A stretch of 47,028 bases of DNA from JAICLV01 sp036380925 (GTDB lineage: Bacteria; Actinomycetota; Actinomycetes; Acidothermales; Acidothermaceae). The translations under genes were made by a program, and so were the position numbers. The notes beneath the pieces were generated by a model. The model was given only the letters and a program-made list of their open reading frames with translations. It was not told the DNA's origin and did no database searches. The stretch is from positions 1 to 47,028 of the forward strand of contig DASVDW010000018.1 of the NCBI GenBank assembly GCA_036380925.1, read 5' to 3'. Position 1 is the first letter of the stretch, and each line of letters starts with the position of its first letter. Shown here in pieces: positions 16,175 through 23,905 of this stretch.

Positions 16175-17167
16175 TTAGCCGGTGGCGCCGTTAATCGTCG
16201 GGCTGTCGATGGCGCCGTCGGCGATGCCCCACTTGTCGAGGATCTGCTTGTACGTGCCATCCGCCATCAGCGCCTGCAGCGCGGCCTGGATCGCCTTGGC
16301 GAAGTCGCCGCTGTTCTTCGGCACCGCGATGCCATAAGGGGCGGTCTCGTAAGACTTTCCGGCGATCTCGAACTTGCCGCCGGACTGCTTCACCGCGTAC
16401 TCGGCGACAGGGGAGTCGGCCGACACGACCTGCGCGCGGCCGCTTTGGAGCGCGAGGTTGGCGGCGTTCTGGTCGTCGGTCGACAACGCGGTCACGCCCT
16501 TCTTCCCTGCGTCAGTGCACTTCTTCGACAGGTCGGGAATTTCCGCTTCCTCGGTGGTGCCTTTCTCCACCGCCACGGTCAACCCGCACAGCGTGAGGTC
16601 AGGGCCGGTCACGCCTTTCGGGTTCCCCTGGGCCACGATCAGCGACTCCCCGGCGCTGAAGTAGGTGACGAAGTCGACGGTCTGCTCGCGCTCCTTGGTG
16701 TCGGTGAACGACGACATTCCGAGGTCGTACTTGCCACCGGCGAGGGCGGGGATGATGGCGTCGAACGTGACGTTCTGGAAGTCCGCCTTCACGCCGAGCT
16801 TTTGCGCGATGGCGTTTCCGAGGTCGACGTCCATGCCGATGATCGTCTTGCCGTCGGTGTCGAAGAACTCGTTCGGCGCGTAGGAGGCGTCGGTGGCGAC
16901 CTTGATGACGCCTGCGGACTTGATCGACGCAGGCACCATCGCGCTCAGGTCTTGACCGCTTGCGCTGGCGGTGGACGGCGCCGAACCGCTCGCCGCGGGG
17001 CCGCTGGCCGAAGGCGCGGTGGCCGACGAGGAGCCAGCCGAGGTGGGCGTGGCGCTGGATCCGGATGAGGCGGCTTTCTTGCTGGAGCAGCCGCTGACCA
17101 GCAGCGCGGCGGCGACCGAAAGGACGCCGGCGTACTGCACGGAACGGCGAAGGCGGTGCGAAGTCAC
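16175..17167 (-). CDS. Polar amino-acid ABC transporter, substrate-binding lipoprotein
   Basis: A 330-residue family-3 solute-binding protein. The signal peptide ends in LLVSGC (lipid-anchored Cys27), then a Ser/Ala/Pro-rich tether to about residue 70. The binding lobes have GVIKVATDASYAPNEFFDTD, GMDVDLGNAIAQKLG and the SSFTDTKEREQTVDFV segment typical of amino-acid binders. The start is GTG 17167 with GGAGG immediately upstream; the frame stays open further upstream through the divergent oxidoreductase gene and is not coding there. It captures an amino acid outside the membrane for the permease encoded 3 bp downstream. The exact ligand is not readable. Confidence 0.92.
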   Translation of the reverse strand: MTSHRLRRSVQYAGVLSVAAALLVSGCSSKKAASSGSSATPTSAGSSSATAPSASGPAASGSAPSTASASGQDLSAMVPASIKSAGVIKVATDASYAPNEFFDTDGKTIIGMDVDLGNAIAQKLGVKADFQNVTFDAIIPALAGGKYDLGMSSFTDTKEREQTVDFVTYFSAGESLIVAQGNPKGVTGPDLTLCGLTVAVEKGTTEEAEIPDLSKKCTDAGKKGVTALSTDDQNAANLALQSGRAQVVSADSPVAEYAVKQSGGKFEIAGKSYETAPYGIAVPKNSGDFAKAIQAALQALMADGTYKQILDKWGIADGAIDSPTINGATG

Positions 17168-17311
17168 GAGGGACCTCCAGGTCAGGCCGGGCAAGCCCGG
17201 CGGGTTCGGCTCGGGGATCGCCCGGCCGGGACAGGTGTCGAATCGATGCACCGCATCTTGCCAGTTAAGCGCCTGCCCGCCGCCAGGGGCGGCGGTAAAG
17301 ATCCGGATACG

Positions 17312-18292
17312 ATGGCGTACGTGCTGGCGGTTCGGGCGGTTTCTTTCGACGCGGCCGATCCGCTGCGCGGTCTGCAGGTGGCCGACGACGTCGCGGCGCC
17401 GACCCCGCCAAGCGGTTGGAGGCGGGTGCGAATCCGCGCGGCGGCCCTCAACCGGCACGACATCTTCAGCCTGCAGGGAGTGGGCCTGCGCGCCGACGAG
17501 TTGCCCCGCGTGCTGGGCTGCGACGGCGCCGGTGTCGATGACGAGGGCAACGAGGTGGTCGTCCACGCGGTCCTCGGCGACCCGATTGTCGGGCGCGGCG
17601 ACCCCGTCAACGATCCCAAGCGCAGCTTGTTGTCTGAGCGATATGACGGCACATTTGCCGAATACTCGGTGGTTCCGGCCGCGAACGTCGTCCCGAAGCC
17701 GGCGGAGCTGTCGTTCGAGGAGGCCGCCTGCCTTCCGACCGCATGGCTGACCGCGTACCGGATGCTTTTCGTCAATTCGGCGACGCGGCCGGGTGACACC
17801 GTCCTCGTGCAGGGCGCGGGAGGGGGCGTGTCGACGGCCGCGATCGCGTTAGCCCGGGCCGCGGGCCTGCGGGTGTGGGTCACCAGCCGGACGCCGGAAA
17901 AGCGCGACCGCGCGCTGTCGCTTGGCGCGCACGCGGCCTTCGAGCCTGGAGCGCGGCTGCCGGAGCGGGTCGACGCGGTGTTGGAGAGCGTCGGCCAGGC
18001 GACCTGGGCGCACTCGGTTCGCGCCGTTCGGCCCGGTGGCGTCATCGTGGTGTGCGGGGCGACGACGGGCGACGCGCCGCCCGCGGAGCTGACCCGGGTG
18101 TTCTACCAGCAGCTGCGGGTGGTCGGCTCGACGATGGGGTCGCGGCAGGAATTGCTGGAGTTGTTGAGTTTTTGCGCGCTGACCGGGGTGCGTCCGGTGA
18201 TCGACCGGGTGCTGCCGCTGCGTGACGCGGCCGAGGGGTTCACCGCGATGTGGCAGGGCGAGTTGTTCGGCAAAGTCGTCTTCACCGTCTGA
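17312..18292 (+). CDS. Zinc-type alcohol dehydrogenase/quinone oxidoreductase family protein (MDR superfamily)
   Basis: A 326-residue medium-chain dehydrogenase/reductase. It has an N-terminal GroES-like part (AAALNRHDIFSLQGVG and LPRVLGCDGAG) and a Rossmann domain with VLVQGAGGGVSTAAIALARAAG binding NAD(P)H. The structural-zinc cysteine cluster of classical alcohol dehydrogenases is not evident, which fits zinc-free quinone oxidoreductase-like members. It probably reduces an alkenal or quinone. ATG 17312 is used; a GTG at 17321 is three codons on. It is divergent from the amino-acid transporter with a 144 bp gap. Confidence 0.85.
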   Translation: MAYVLAVRAVSFDAADPLRGLQVADDVAAPTPPSGWRRVRIRAAALNRHDIFSLQGVGLRADELPRVLGCDGAGVDDEGNEVVVHAVLGDPIVGRGDPVNDPKRSLLSERYDGTFAEYSVVPAANVVPKPAELSFEEAACLPTAWLTAYRMLFVNSATRPGDTVLVQGAGGGVSTAAIALARAAGLRVWVTSRTPEKRDRALSLGAHAAFEPGARLPERVDAVLESVGQATWAHSVRAVRPGGVIVVCGATTGDAPPAELTRVFYQQLRVVGSTMGSRQELLELLSFCALTGVRPVIDRVLPLRDAAEGFTAMWQGELFGKVVFTV

Positions 18293-18334
18293 CGCGGCCG
18301 CGTTCGAATCCGACCCGAGCCGAACGAAGAACGT

Positions 18335-18369
18335 GGAAACTTGTCGCTGCTATACCGCGAAGAGTTTCC
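18335..18369. terminator. Weak inverted repeat between convergent genes
   Basis: GGAAACT at 18335-18341 and AGTTTCC at 18363-18369 could pair across a 21-base loop in the 112 bp gap between the oxidoreductase gene and the DUF6104 gene. It may act as a bidirectional terminator, but the loop is long and there is no T-run. Confidence 0.3.
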
Positions 18370-18404
18370 GCCTTGTGCGAACGCCGCGGGTCGATTGCCC
18401 CGCG

Positions 18405-18584
18405 CTAGTCGTCGTCCTCGTCGTCGAGCCGCGCGAGCCAGGTGGCCAGCCGCTCCACGGGGATCTCAAACTCGGGGTTCAAGTCGACGAACGTGCGCAG
18501 CTGCTCCGACACCCACGACAAGGTGACGGTCTCGTCGCCGCGCCGGGCGTCGAGTTCCTCGATGCCCCGATCGGTGAAATACAT
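18405..18584 (-). CDS. DUF6104 family small protein
   Basis: A 59-residue acidic protein. It begins MYFTDRGIEELDARRGDETV and ends in RLATWLARLDDEDDD, with SEQLRTFVDLNPEFEIPVERL between. It matches my memory of the DUF6104 family, which sits directly after the 2-oxoglutarate decarboxylase/dehydrogenase gene in many actinobacteria. The gap to the kgd stop is 5 bp, so it is almost certainly cotranscribed and perhaps translationally coupled. There are no membrane segments or metal motifs. The function is unknown. The constant pairing suggests a regulator or accessory of Kgd, but that is inference. Confidence 0.85.
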   Translation of the reverse strand: MYFTDRGIEELDARRGDETVTLSWVSEQLRTFVDLNPEFEIPVERLATWLARLDDEDDD

Positions 18585-18589
18585 CGGCG

Positions 18590-21500
18590 CTACTCCGGAA
18601 ACACCGCGTCAAGCAGCTTCTGCTGCTCCCGCTCGCTGCGATCATGCGAGCCGGTCGCCGGCGACGAGCTTTCCGGTCGCGACACCCGCATCACCTGCCG
18701 ACCGAGTTCTGCGGGCAGGTGCATCGCGATGTGGGTCCACGCGCCCATGTTCGCCGGTTCTTCCTGCACCCAGAGGATCTCTTGGGCGTTCGGGTATTCG
18801 CCGATGGCCGCGGCGATGTCGGACGACGGAAGCGGGTACAGCTGCTCGACCCGCATGATGGCGGTGTCGGTGCGACCGCGCTTCTCCCTCGCGGACACCA
18901 AATCCCACGTGACCTTGCCCGAGCACAGCACCACCCGGCGCACGCCGTCAGCGGGTTGCGGATGCGGATCTGGCAACACCGGCTGCCAACGGCCCTCGGT
19001 GAACGCGGAGGCCGGCGACGCCGCCGCCTTCGCGCGCAGCATCGACTTGGGCGTGAACACGATCAGCGGCCGGTGATGCGGGCTCAACGTGTGCCAGCGC
19101 AGCAGGTGGAAGTAGCTCGCCGAGCACGACGGCATCGCGACCGTCATGTTGTTCTCCGCGCAAAGCTGCAGGTACCGCTCGACGCGCGCCGACGAGTGGT
19201 CGGGGCCTTGGCCTTCATAGCCGTGCGGCAGCAACAGCGCGACGCCGGAGCGCTGGCCCCACTTTTGCTCGCCCGACGAGATGAACTCGTCGACGATCGT
19301 CTGCGCGCCGTTCGCGAAGTCGCCGAACTGGGCCTCCCACGCGACCAGCGCCTCTGGTCGCACCACCGAGTAGCCGTATTCGAAGCCCACGACGGCGTAC
19401 TCGGACAGCAGCGAGTCGTAGGCGTGGAACGGCGCCTGGCCCGGCTCGAGATTGGCGAGTGGTGTGTACTCCTCGCCGGTGACTCGGTCGACGAGCACCG
19501 CGTGCCGCTGGGTGAACGTGCCGCGCCTGCTGTCTTGCCCGGACAGCCGCACCGGGTGGCCGTCGAGCATGAGCGACCCGAAAGCGATCAGCTCGCCCAT
19601 CGCCCAGTCGATGGCGTCGTTGTCGACCATGGCGGCTCGGCGCTGCAACTGCGGGAACAGCCGGGCATGGGGCACGAAGTCCGGCGGCAGGTTCACCTGC
19701 GACTGCGCGATCTTCTTCAACACGTCCATGCTGACCGCGGTGTGGACCTCCGGCGGCGCGGCCGGCACGTTGCCCTCGAGACGTGGCTCGTGCGGCGTGC
19801 TCGTGGAGTCACGGGTCTCGGCGAATGCGCGTTCGAGGTGCCCGCGGTACTCGCGCAGCGACTCCTCCGCCTCCTCGACGGTGATGTCGCCCCGGCCGAT
19901 GAGCGCCTCGGTGTAGAGCTTGCGCACCGACCGCTTGCTCTCGATGAGGTTGTACATCAGCGGTTGCGTCATCGACGGGTCGTCCGCCTCGTTGTGCCCG
20001 CGTCGGCGGTAGCAGACCATGTCGACGACGACGTCCTTCTTGAACGCCTGCCGGAACTCAAGCGCGAGCCTGGCGACTCGGACGGCGGCCTCCGGATCGT
20101 CGCCGTTCACGTGGAAGATGGGCGCCTGGATCATGCGGGCGACGTCGCTGGCGTAGACGCTCGACCGCGCCGACACCGGCGATGTGGTGAAGCCGACCTG
20201 GTTGTTGATGACGACGTGCACGGTGCCGCCGGTGCGGTAACCGCGAAGCTGCGACAGGTTAAGGGTTTCCGCGACGACGCCCTGACCGGCGAACGCGGCG
20301 TCGCCATGGATGGCGACCGGCAGCACCGGATAGGCGGCGCCCTTGTTCAGCACGTCCTGCTTGGCCCGCACGATTCCCTCGAGCACCGGGTCGACCGCCT
20401 CGAGGTGACTTGGGTTCGACGCCAGCGAGACGCGGATCCGCGTCTCGCCGTCGGGAGCCTGATAAACGCCCTCGGCGCCGAGGTGGTACTTCACATCGCC
20501 GGAGCCGTGGGCCGACTTCGGGTCGATGTTGCCGTCGAACTCGCGGAAGATCTGCTCGTAGCTCTTGCCGACGATGTTCGCGAGCACGTTCAACCGGCCC
20601 CGGTGCGCCATGCCGATGGTGACCTCGTCGATCCCGGTGCGCGCGGCGGTGTGCAGGATCGTGTCGAGCAGCGGGATGAGCGTCTCGCCGCCCTCCAACG
20701 AGAACCGCTTCTGGCCGACGTACTTGGTCTGCAGGAACGTCTCGAAGGCCTCCGCCACGTTCAGCCGGTTGAGGATGTAGCGCTGCTCCTCGCCGCTGGA
20801 CTTGCTGTGCGGCCGCTCGACGTGGCTTTGAATCCACTCGCGCTGCTCCGGGTCTTGAATGTGCATGTACTCGACGCCGATCGTGCGGCAGTACGAGTCG
20901 CGCAGCACGCCCAAGATTTCCCGCAACGTCATGACCGGCTTGCCGCCGAAGCCACCGGTGGCGAACTCCCGGTCGAGGTCCCACAGGGTCAGGCCGTGGT
21001 TGACGATGTCGAGGTCGGGGTGGCGCCGCATCTCGAATTCGAGCGGGTTGGTGTCGGCCATCAAGTGACCGCGCACGCGGTAGGCGCGAATCAGCTCCAG
21101 GATTCGCGCCGGCTTGCCGACCTCGTCGTCATGGCTCGGAGAGACGTCGGGCACCCAGCGCACCGGCTCGTAGGGGATCCGCAGCGACCGGAAGATCTCG
21201 TCGTAGAAGTCCTTCTCGCCGAGCAGCAGCCGGTGGATCTCCCGCAGGAACTCACCCGACTGCGCCCCTTGGATGACTCGGTGGTCGTAGGTCGATGTCA
21301 GCGTCATCACCTTGCTGACCGCGAGCCTGGCCAGCGTCTCGGCTGACGCTCCTTGGAACTGCGCGGGGTACTCCATCGCGCCGACGCCGATGATGCAGCC
21401 CTGCCCGGGCATCAACCGGGGCACCGAGTGCACCGTGCCAAGCGTGCCGGGGTTGGTGAGGGTGATGGTGGTGCCGAGGAAGTCGTCGGTGGTGAGCTTG

Positions 21501-22321
21501 CCGCCGCGCGCGCGCCGGACGATGTCCTCGTAGGCCGCGTAGAACTGCGCGAAGTCCAGGCTTTGCGCCGCCTTGACCGCGGGGACGAGCAGCTGGCGCG
21601 TGCCGTCGTCCTTCGTCACGTCGATGGCCAGGCCGAGGTTGACGTCACGGTGGCGGACGACGGCGGGCTTGCCGTCCGCCTCGGTGAACGACACGTTCAT
21701 CTCGGGCAGCGCGGCGGCCGCCTTGACGACCGCGTAACCGATGATGTGGGTGTACGAGAGCTTTCCGCCGCGGCCGCGCCTCAGGTGGTTGTTCATCACC
21801 AGCCGGTTGTCGGCCAACAGCTTCGCGGGAATGTCGCGGACGCTGGTCGCGGTCGGCACGGCCAGGCTCGCCGCCATGTTGGCGACGGTGCGCGCGGCGG
21901 CGCCCTTCAGCGGCGTGATCTGGTCTCGCGTCGCGCTTTCCTCGGACGACGTGGGAGCGGCCGGGCTCGCCTGGCGGGTCGGCTGACGGGTCGGCTGGGC
22001 GGCCACCGAGTGTTGTGGCACGGCGGGGGAGGCGGGCCGGCTGGCCGGCTCGGCGCCGCGGTCGACTCCGGCCGCGCTGGGCGCGTTGGGCGGTGTGCTG
22101 GGCGCGCTGGCGGACGTGGGCCGGCTCGAGGCGGTGGTCGCCGGGCCGTCGCTCGGCTTGATCGCGGACGGCGCCCCGCCAGACTGGGCGTAGTCGGAGA
22201 AGAAGTCCCACCACGCCTTGTCGACCGAGGAGGGGTCCTTCAGGAACTGCTGGTACATCTCGTCGACAAGCCACTCGTTGGCGCCGAATCCGGCAAACGG
22301 ATGGGCTGAGGTGGAGGACAC
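18590..22321 (-). CDS. kgd: Multifunctional 2-oxoglutarate decarboxylase/dehydrogenase E1-E2 protein
   Basis: A 1243-residue actinobacterial fusion enzyme of the TCA cycle. The N-terminal segment GANEWLVDEMYQQFLKDPSSVDKAWWDFF (about 13-41) leads to an Ala/Pro/Ser-rich linker (about 48-130), with no lipoyl domain. Next is an acyltransferase-like domain (about 135-365) with the active-site His347 in YDHRVIQG, then the ThDP-dependent E1 domain to the C-terminus. In that domain GDAAFAGQGVVAETLN and VINNQVGFTT bind the cofactor. It decarboxylates 2-oxoglutarate and can pass succinyl groups to lipoyl E2/E3 partners or make related aldehyde products. In mycobacteria it is restrained by the FHA protein GarA. 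The family symbol sucA is also used. Confidence 0.95.
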   Translation of the reverse strand: MSSTSAHPFAGFGANEWLVDEMYQQFLKDPSSVDKAWWDFFSDYAQSGGAPSAIKPSDGPATTASSRPTSASAPSTPPNAPSAAGVDRGAEPASRPASPAVPQHSVAAQPTRQPTRQASPAAPTSSEESATRDQITPLKGAAARTVANMAASLAVPTATSVRDIPAKLLADNRLVMNNHLRRGRGGKLSYTHIIGYAVVKAAAALPEMNVSFTEADGKPAVVRHRDVNLGLAIDVTKDDGTRQLLVPAVKAAQSLDFAQFYAAYEDIVRRARGGKLTTDDFLGTTITLTNPGTLGTVHSVPRLMPGQGCIIGVGAMEYPAQFQGASAETLARLAVSKVMTLTSTYDHRVIQGAQSGEFLREIHRLLLGEKDFYDEIFRSLRIPYEPVRWVPDVSPSHDDEVGKPARILELIRAYRVRGHLMADTNPLEFEMRRHPDLDIVNHGLTLWDLDREFATGGFGGKPVMTLREILGVLRDSYCRTIGVEYMHIQDPEQREWIQSHVERPHSKSSGEEQRYILNRLNVAEAFETFLQTKYVGQKRFSLEGGETLIPLLDTILHTAARTGIDEVTIGMAHRGRLNVLANIVGKSYEQIFREFDGNIDPKSAHGSGDVKYHLGAEGVYQAPDGETRIRVSLASNPSHLEAVDPVLEGIVRAKQDVLNKGAAYPVLPVAIHGDAAFAGQGVVAETLNLSQLRGYRTGGTVHVVINNQVGFTTSPVSARSSVYASDVARMIQAPIFHVNGDDPEAAVRVARLALEFRQAFKKDVVVDMVCYRRRGHNEADDPSMTQPLMYNLIESKRSVRKLYTEALIGRGDITVEEAEESLREYRGHLERAFAETRDSTSTPHEPRLEGNVPAAPPEVHTAVSMDVLKKIAQSQVNLPPDFVPHARLFPQLQRRAAMVDNDAIDWAMGELIAFGSLMLDGHPVRLSGQDSRRGTFTQRHAVLVDRVTGEEYTPLANLEPGQAPFHAYDSLLSEYAVVGFEYGYSVVRPEALVAWEAQFGDFANGAQTIVDEFISSGEQKWGQRSGVALLLPHGYEGQGPDHSSARVERYLQLCAENNMTVAMPSCSASYFHLLRWHTLSPHHRPLIVFTPKSMLRAKAAASPASAFTEGRWQPVLPDPHPQPADGVRRVVLCSGKVTWDLVSAREKRGRTDTAIMRVEQLYPLPSSDIAAAIGEYPNAQEILWVQEEPANMGAWTHIAMHLPAELGRQVMRVSRPESSSPATGSHDRSEREQQKLLDAVFPE

Positions 22322-22348
22322 CGCGGCGATCGCCTCTTCGACTTTGCC

Positions 22349-22366
22349 GACGGGTCAACGCCCGTC
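22349..22366 (-). repeat. Inverted repeat just upstream of kgd
   Basis: GACGGG and CCCGTC, a perfect 6 bp pair with a 6-base spacer, 27 bp before the kgd start codon. On the coding strand two TTGAC elements 10 bp apart overlap it. It could be an operator or leader hairpin. Confidence 0.35.
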
Positions 22367-22470
22367 AAGTTGTGTGCTGACACGGATCGTTGCTTCCGAC
22401 CGGGACGCCGTCGGGCGAGGCGACGCACCGGTCGACTACCCAGGCTACCTGTCGATTTCGGCGGCGGTTT

Positions 22471-22500
22471 GATCAGCCCGCCCGGCGGGTCACCCTGATC
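22471..22500. repeat. Nested dyad in the kgd upstream region
   Basis: Outer arms GATCAG (22471-22476) and CTGATC (22495-22500) enclose inner arms CCCGC and GCGGG with a 3-base centre. The two nested repeats are not concentric. A protein-binding site or RNA hairpin is possible; there is no further support. Confidence 0.3.
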
Positions 22501-22574
22501 GACGACGAAGGGGGCCTTCTGGCTAGTTTGACCCTCGGCGCGGGCTATTGCGGGACTATCTTCGGCGCTGCTCC

Positions 22575-22603
22575 CTGACCTTTGCGCCTTGTGTCGGTAA
22601 CAT
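22575..22603 (+). promoter_or_regulatory. Candidate promoter for the M15 peptidase gene
   Basis: CTGACC at 22575-22580 and TAACAT at 22598-22603 are separated by 17 bp. Each matches four of six consensus bases for the housekeeping sigma factor. The distance to the start codon at 22646 leaves a leader of about 35 bases. Confidence 0.4.
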
Positions 22604-22645
22604 CGCGGCCAGTCCGACCGCACCCAACCGGAGACCGCCAGCCTC

Positions 22646-23896
22646 GTGATGTCCCGACGCCGTATCGCGCGCCAAGTTGTGCGCGGCGTGAGTCATCGGT
22701 CTGGTGGGGGGCAAGCGGTTCGGCCGCCGTCCCGGCTGGGGGCCCGAATGCGGGCCAAGGTCGCGACGGCGGTGGCGTTCACGCTGATCGCCACGTTGTC
22801 GCCGGTCGCCGGCGGCGCCGCCCTCGCGTCGTCCGGCGGGAAGCCGCCCACCGCGCAGGCGCTCGCCGCGCTCAAGGCGGACGCGGCGGCGGTGCAGGCC
22901 CGCCTGGCGGCGGGGGCGCGGAAGTTGGATCAGGCGCGCGCCCGGCTCACCCAGTTGCAGAGCAAGGCGGCCGCGGCCACCGCGTCGGCGGACAAGCTCG
23001 ACGCGAAGTTGGCGGTGCTTCGCCAGCAGATCTCGCGGTACGCGGGCGATCTGTACGAGAACCCGATGCCGGACATGATCACCCGGGTGCTCTCCGACGA
23101 GGACATCGACAGGTCGATTCAGGCCGCCCAGCTGTTGAAGTTCGCGAACGGCCACCGCACCCAGGTGTTGCGGCAGGTCGCGGTGGCCGGCCAGCAGGCG
23201 AAGGTGCTGCGGGCGGCGGCGGCGCAAGACGTCGCGACGGCCAACGCGGTGCAAAAGTCGATCAGCCAGCAGGTGAAGGCGCTGCAGGCGGAGTCCGCGA
23301 AGGCCGCCGCGCGGCTGCAGGCCGCCCAGGCCGCCTACGAAAAGGAGCAGGCCCGGCTCGCCGCCGAGCGGGCCGCCAAGGCCAAGGCCGCGCGCGACGA
23401 GGCAGCGCGCGCGGCGGCGGCTCGACGGGCGGCGGCGCTTGCCGCCAACCAGGCGATGCCCTCGTCGGCGTGCGAGAGTCGTGGCGGCTACCCGTCCGGG
23501 CCGTGGGGCGGCTACGCCGACGGATTGATCCCGAGCTCGGAGCTGTGCGCGATCATCGGGGGTGGCCGATTGCGCCCTGACGCCGCGATCGCGTTCAACA
23601 ACATGTCGCGGGCGTACGCGCGCACCTTTGGCCGGGCGATTTGCGTCACCGACTCCTACCGCAGCTACAGCGAGCAGGTCGCGGTGTTCCGCAAGCGGCC
23701 GGCGTTCGCGGCGGTGCCCGGCACGAGCAACCACGGCTGGGGCCTAGCGGTCGACCTCGGCTGCGGCATTCAAAACTACGGTTCGCCGCAGTACCGCTGG
23801 ATGACCGCGCACGCCGGCCAGTTCGGTTGGATTCATCCTGCCTGGGCGACGCGCAACCCATTCGAGCCTTGGCACTGGGAGTTCGGAAACCTCTGA
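22646..23896 (+). CDS. Secreted coiled-coil M15 peptidase (VanY/D-Ala-D-Ala carboxypeptidase-like)
   Basis: A 416-residue exported protein. A basic N-terminus and signal peptide (MRAKVATAVAFTLIATLSPV from about residue 35, with an Ala-rich cleavage region) lead into a long Ala/Gln/Lys-rich coiled coil (about 65-270). The C-terminal M15 peptidase domain (about 285-416) has the zinc motif TSNHGWGLAVD and the C-terminal EPWHWEF, which carry the family's His, Asp and catalytic Glu. It likely trims D-alanine from peptidoglycan stem peptides. GTG 22646 has GGAGA upstream; ATG 22748, after GGGGG, would begin directly at the signal peptide and is a serious alternative. The coiled coil resembles that of divisome-controlled hydrolases. 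Confidence 0.85.
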   Translation: MMSRRRIARQVVRGVSHRSGGGQAVRPPSRLGARMRAKVATAVAFTLIATLSPVAGGAALASSGGKPPTAQALAALKADAAAVQARLAAGARKLDQARARLTQLQSKAAAATASADKLDAKLAVLRQQISRYAGDLYENPMPDMITRVLSDEDIDRSIQAAQLLKFANGHRTQVLRQVAVAGQQAKVLRAAAAQDVATANAVQKSISQQVKALQAESAKAAARLQAAQAAYEKEQARLAAERAAKAKAARDEAARAAAARRAAALAANQAMPSSACESRGGYPSGPWGGYADGLIPSSELCAIIGGGRLRPDAAIAFNNMSRAYARTFGRAICVTDSYRSYSEQVAVFRKRPAFAAVPGTSNHGWGLAVDLGCGIQNYGSPQYRWMTAHAGQFGWIHPAWATRNPFEPWHWEFGNL

Positions 23897-23905
23897 CCGG
23901 TCAGG

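Larger units (their letters stand above)
22322..22645. other. Divergent intergenic region between kgd and the M15 peptidase gene
   Basis: 324 bp without a gene, holding promoters for both directions. I see GACGGG/CCCGTC (22349-22366), with two TTGAC elements read on the minus strand upstream of kgd. There is also a nested dyad, GATCAG/CTGATC, enclosing CCCGC/GCGGG (22471-22500), and a promoter-like pair for the plus strand at 22575-22603. I checked for a c-di-AMP riboswitch, often found before cell-wall hydrolases in this phylum, and do not recognise one. Confidence 0.6.

Noticed and set aside
18644..21346. A 900-codon open frame on the plus strand opposite kgd
   Set aside because: It lies entirely antisense to a gene with unmistakable Kgd motifs. 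Its translation is Arg/Ala/Asp-biased with no recognisable domain, as expected of GC-rich shadow frames.
22322..22645. c-di-AMP (ydaO-type) riboswitch before the M15 peptidase gene
   Set aside because: I could not find the conserved core elements or a convincing terminator stem; only short GC dyads are present.
23893..23904. Palindrome CTGACCGGTCAG at the convergent ends of the M15 and pdhC genes
   Set aside because: It is short, includes a stop codon of the M15 gene and has no loop for a terminator; probably chance.
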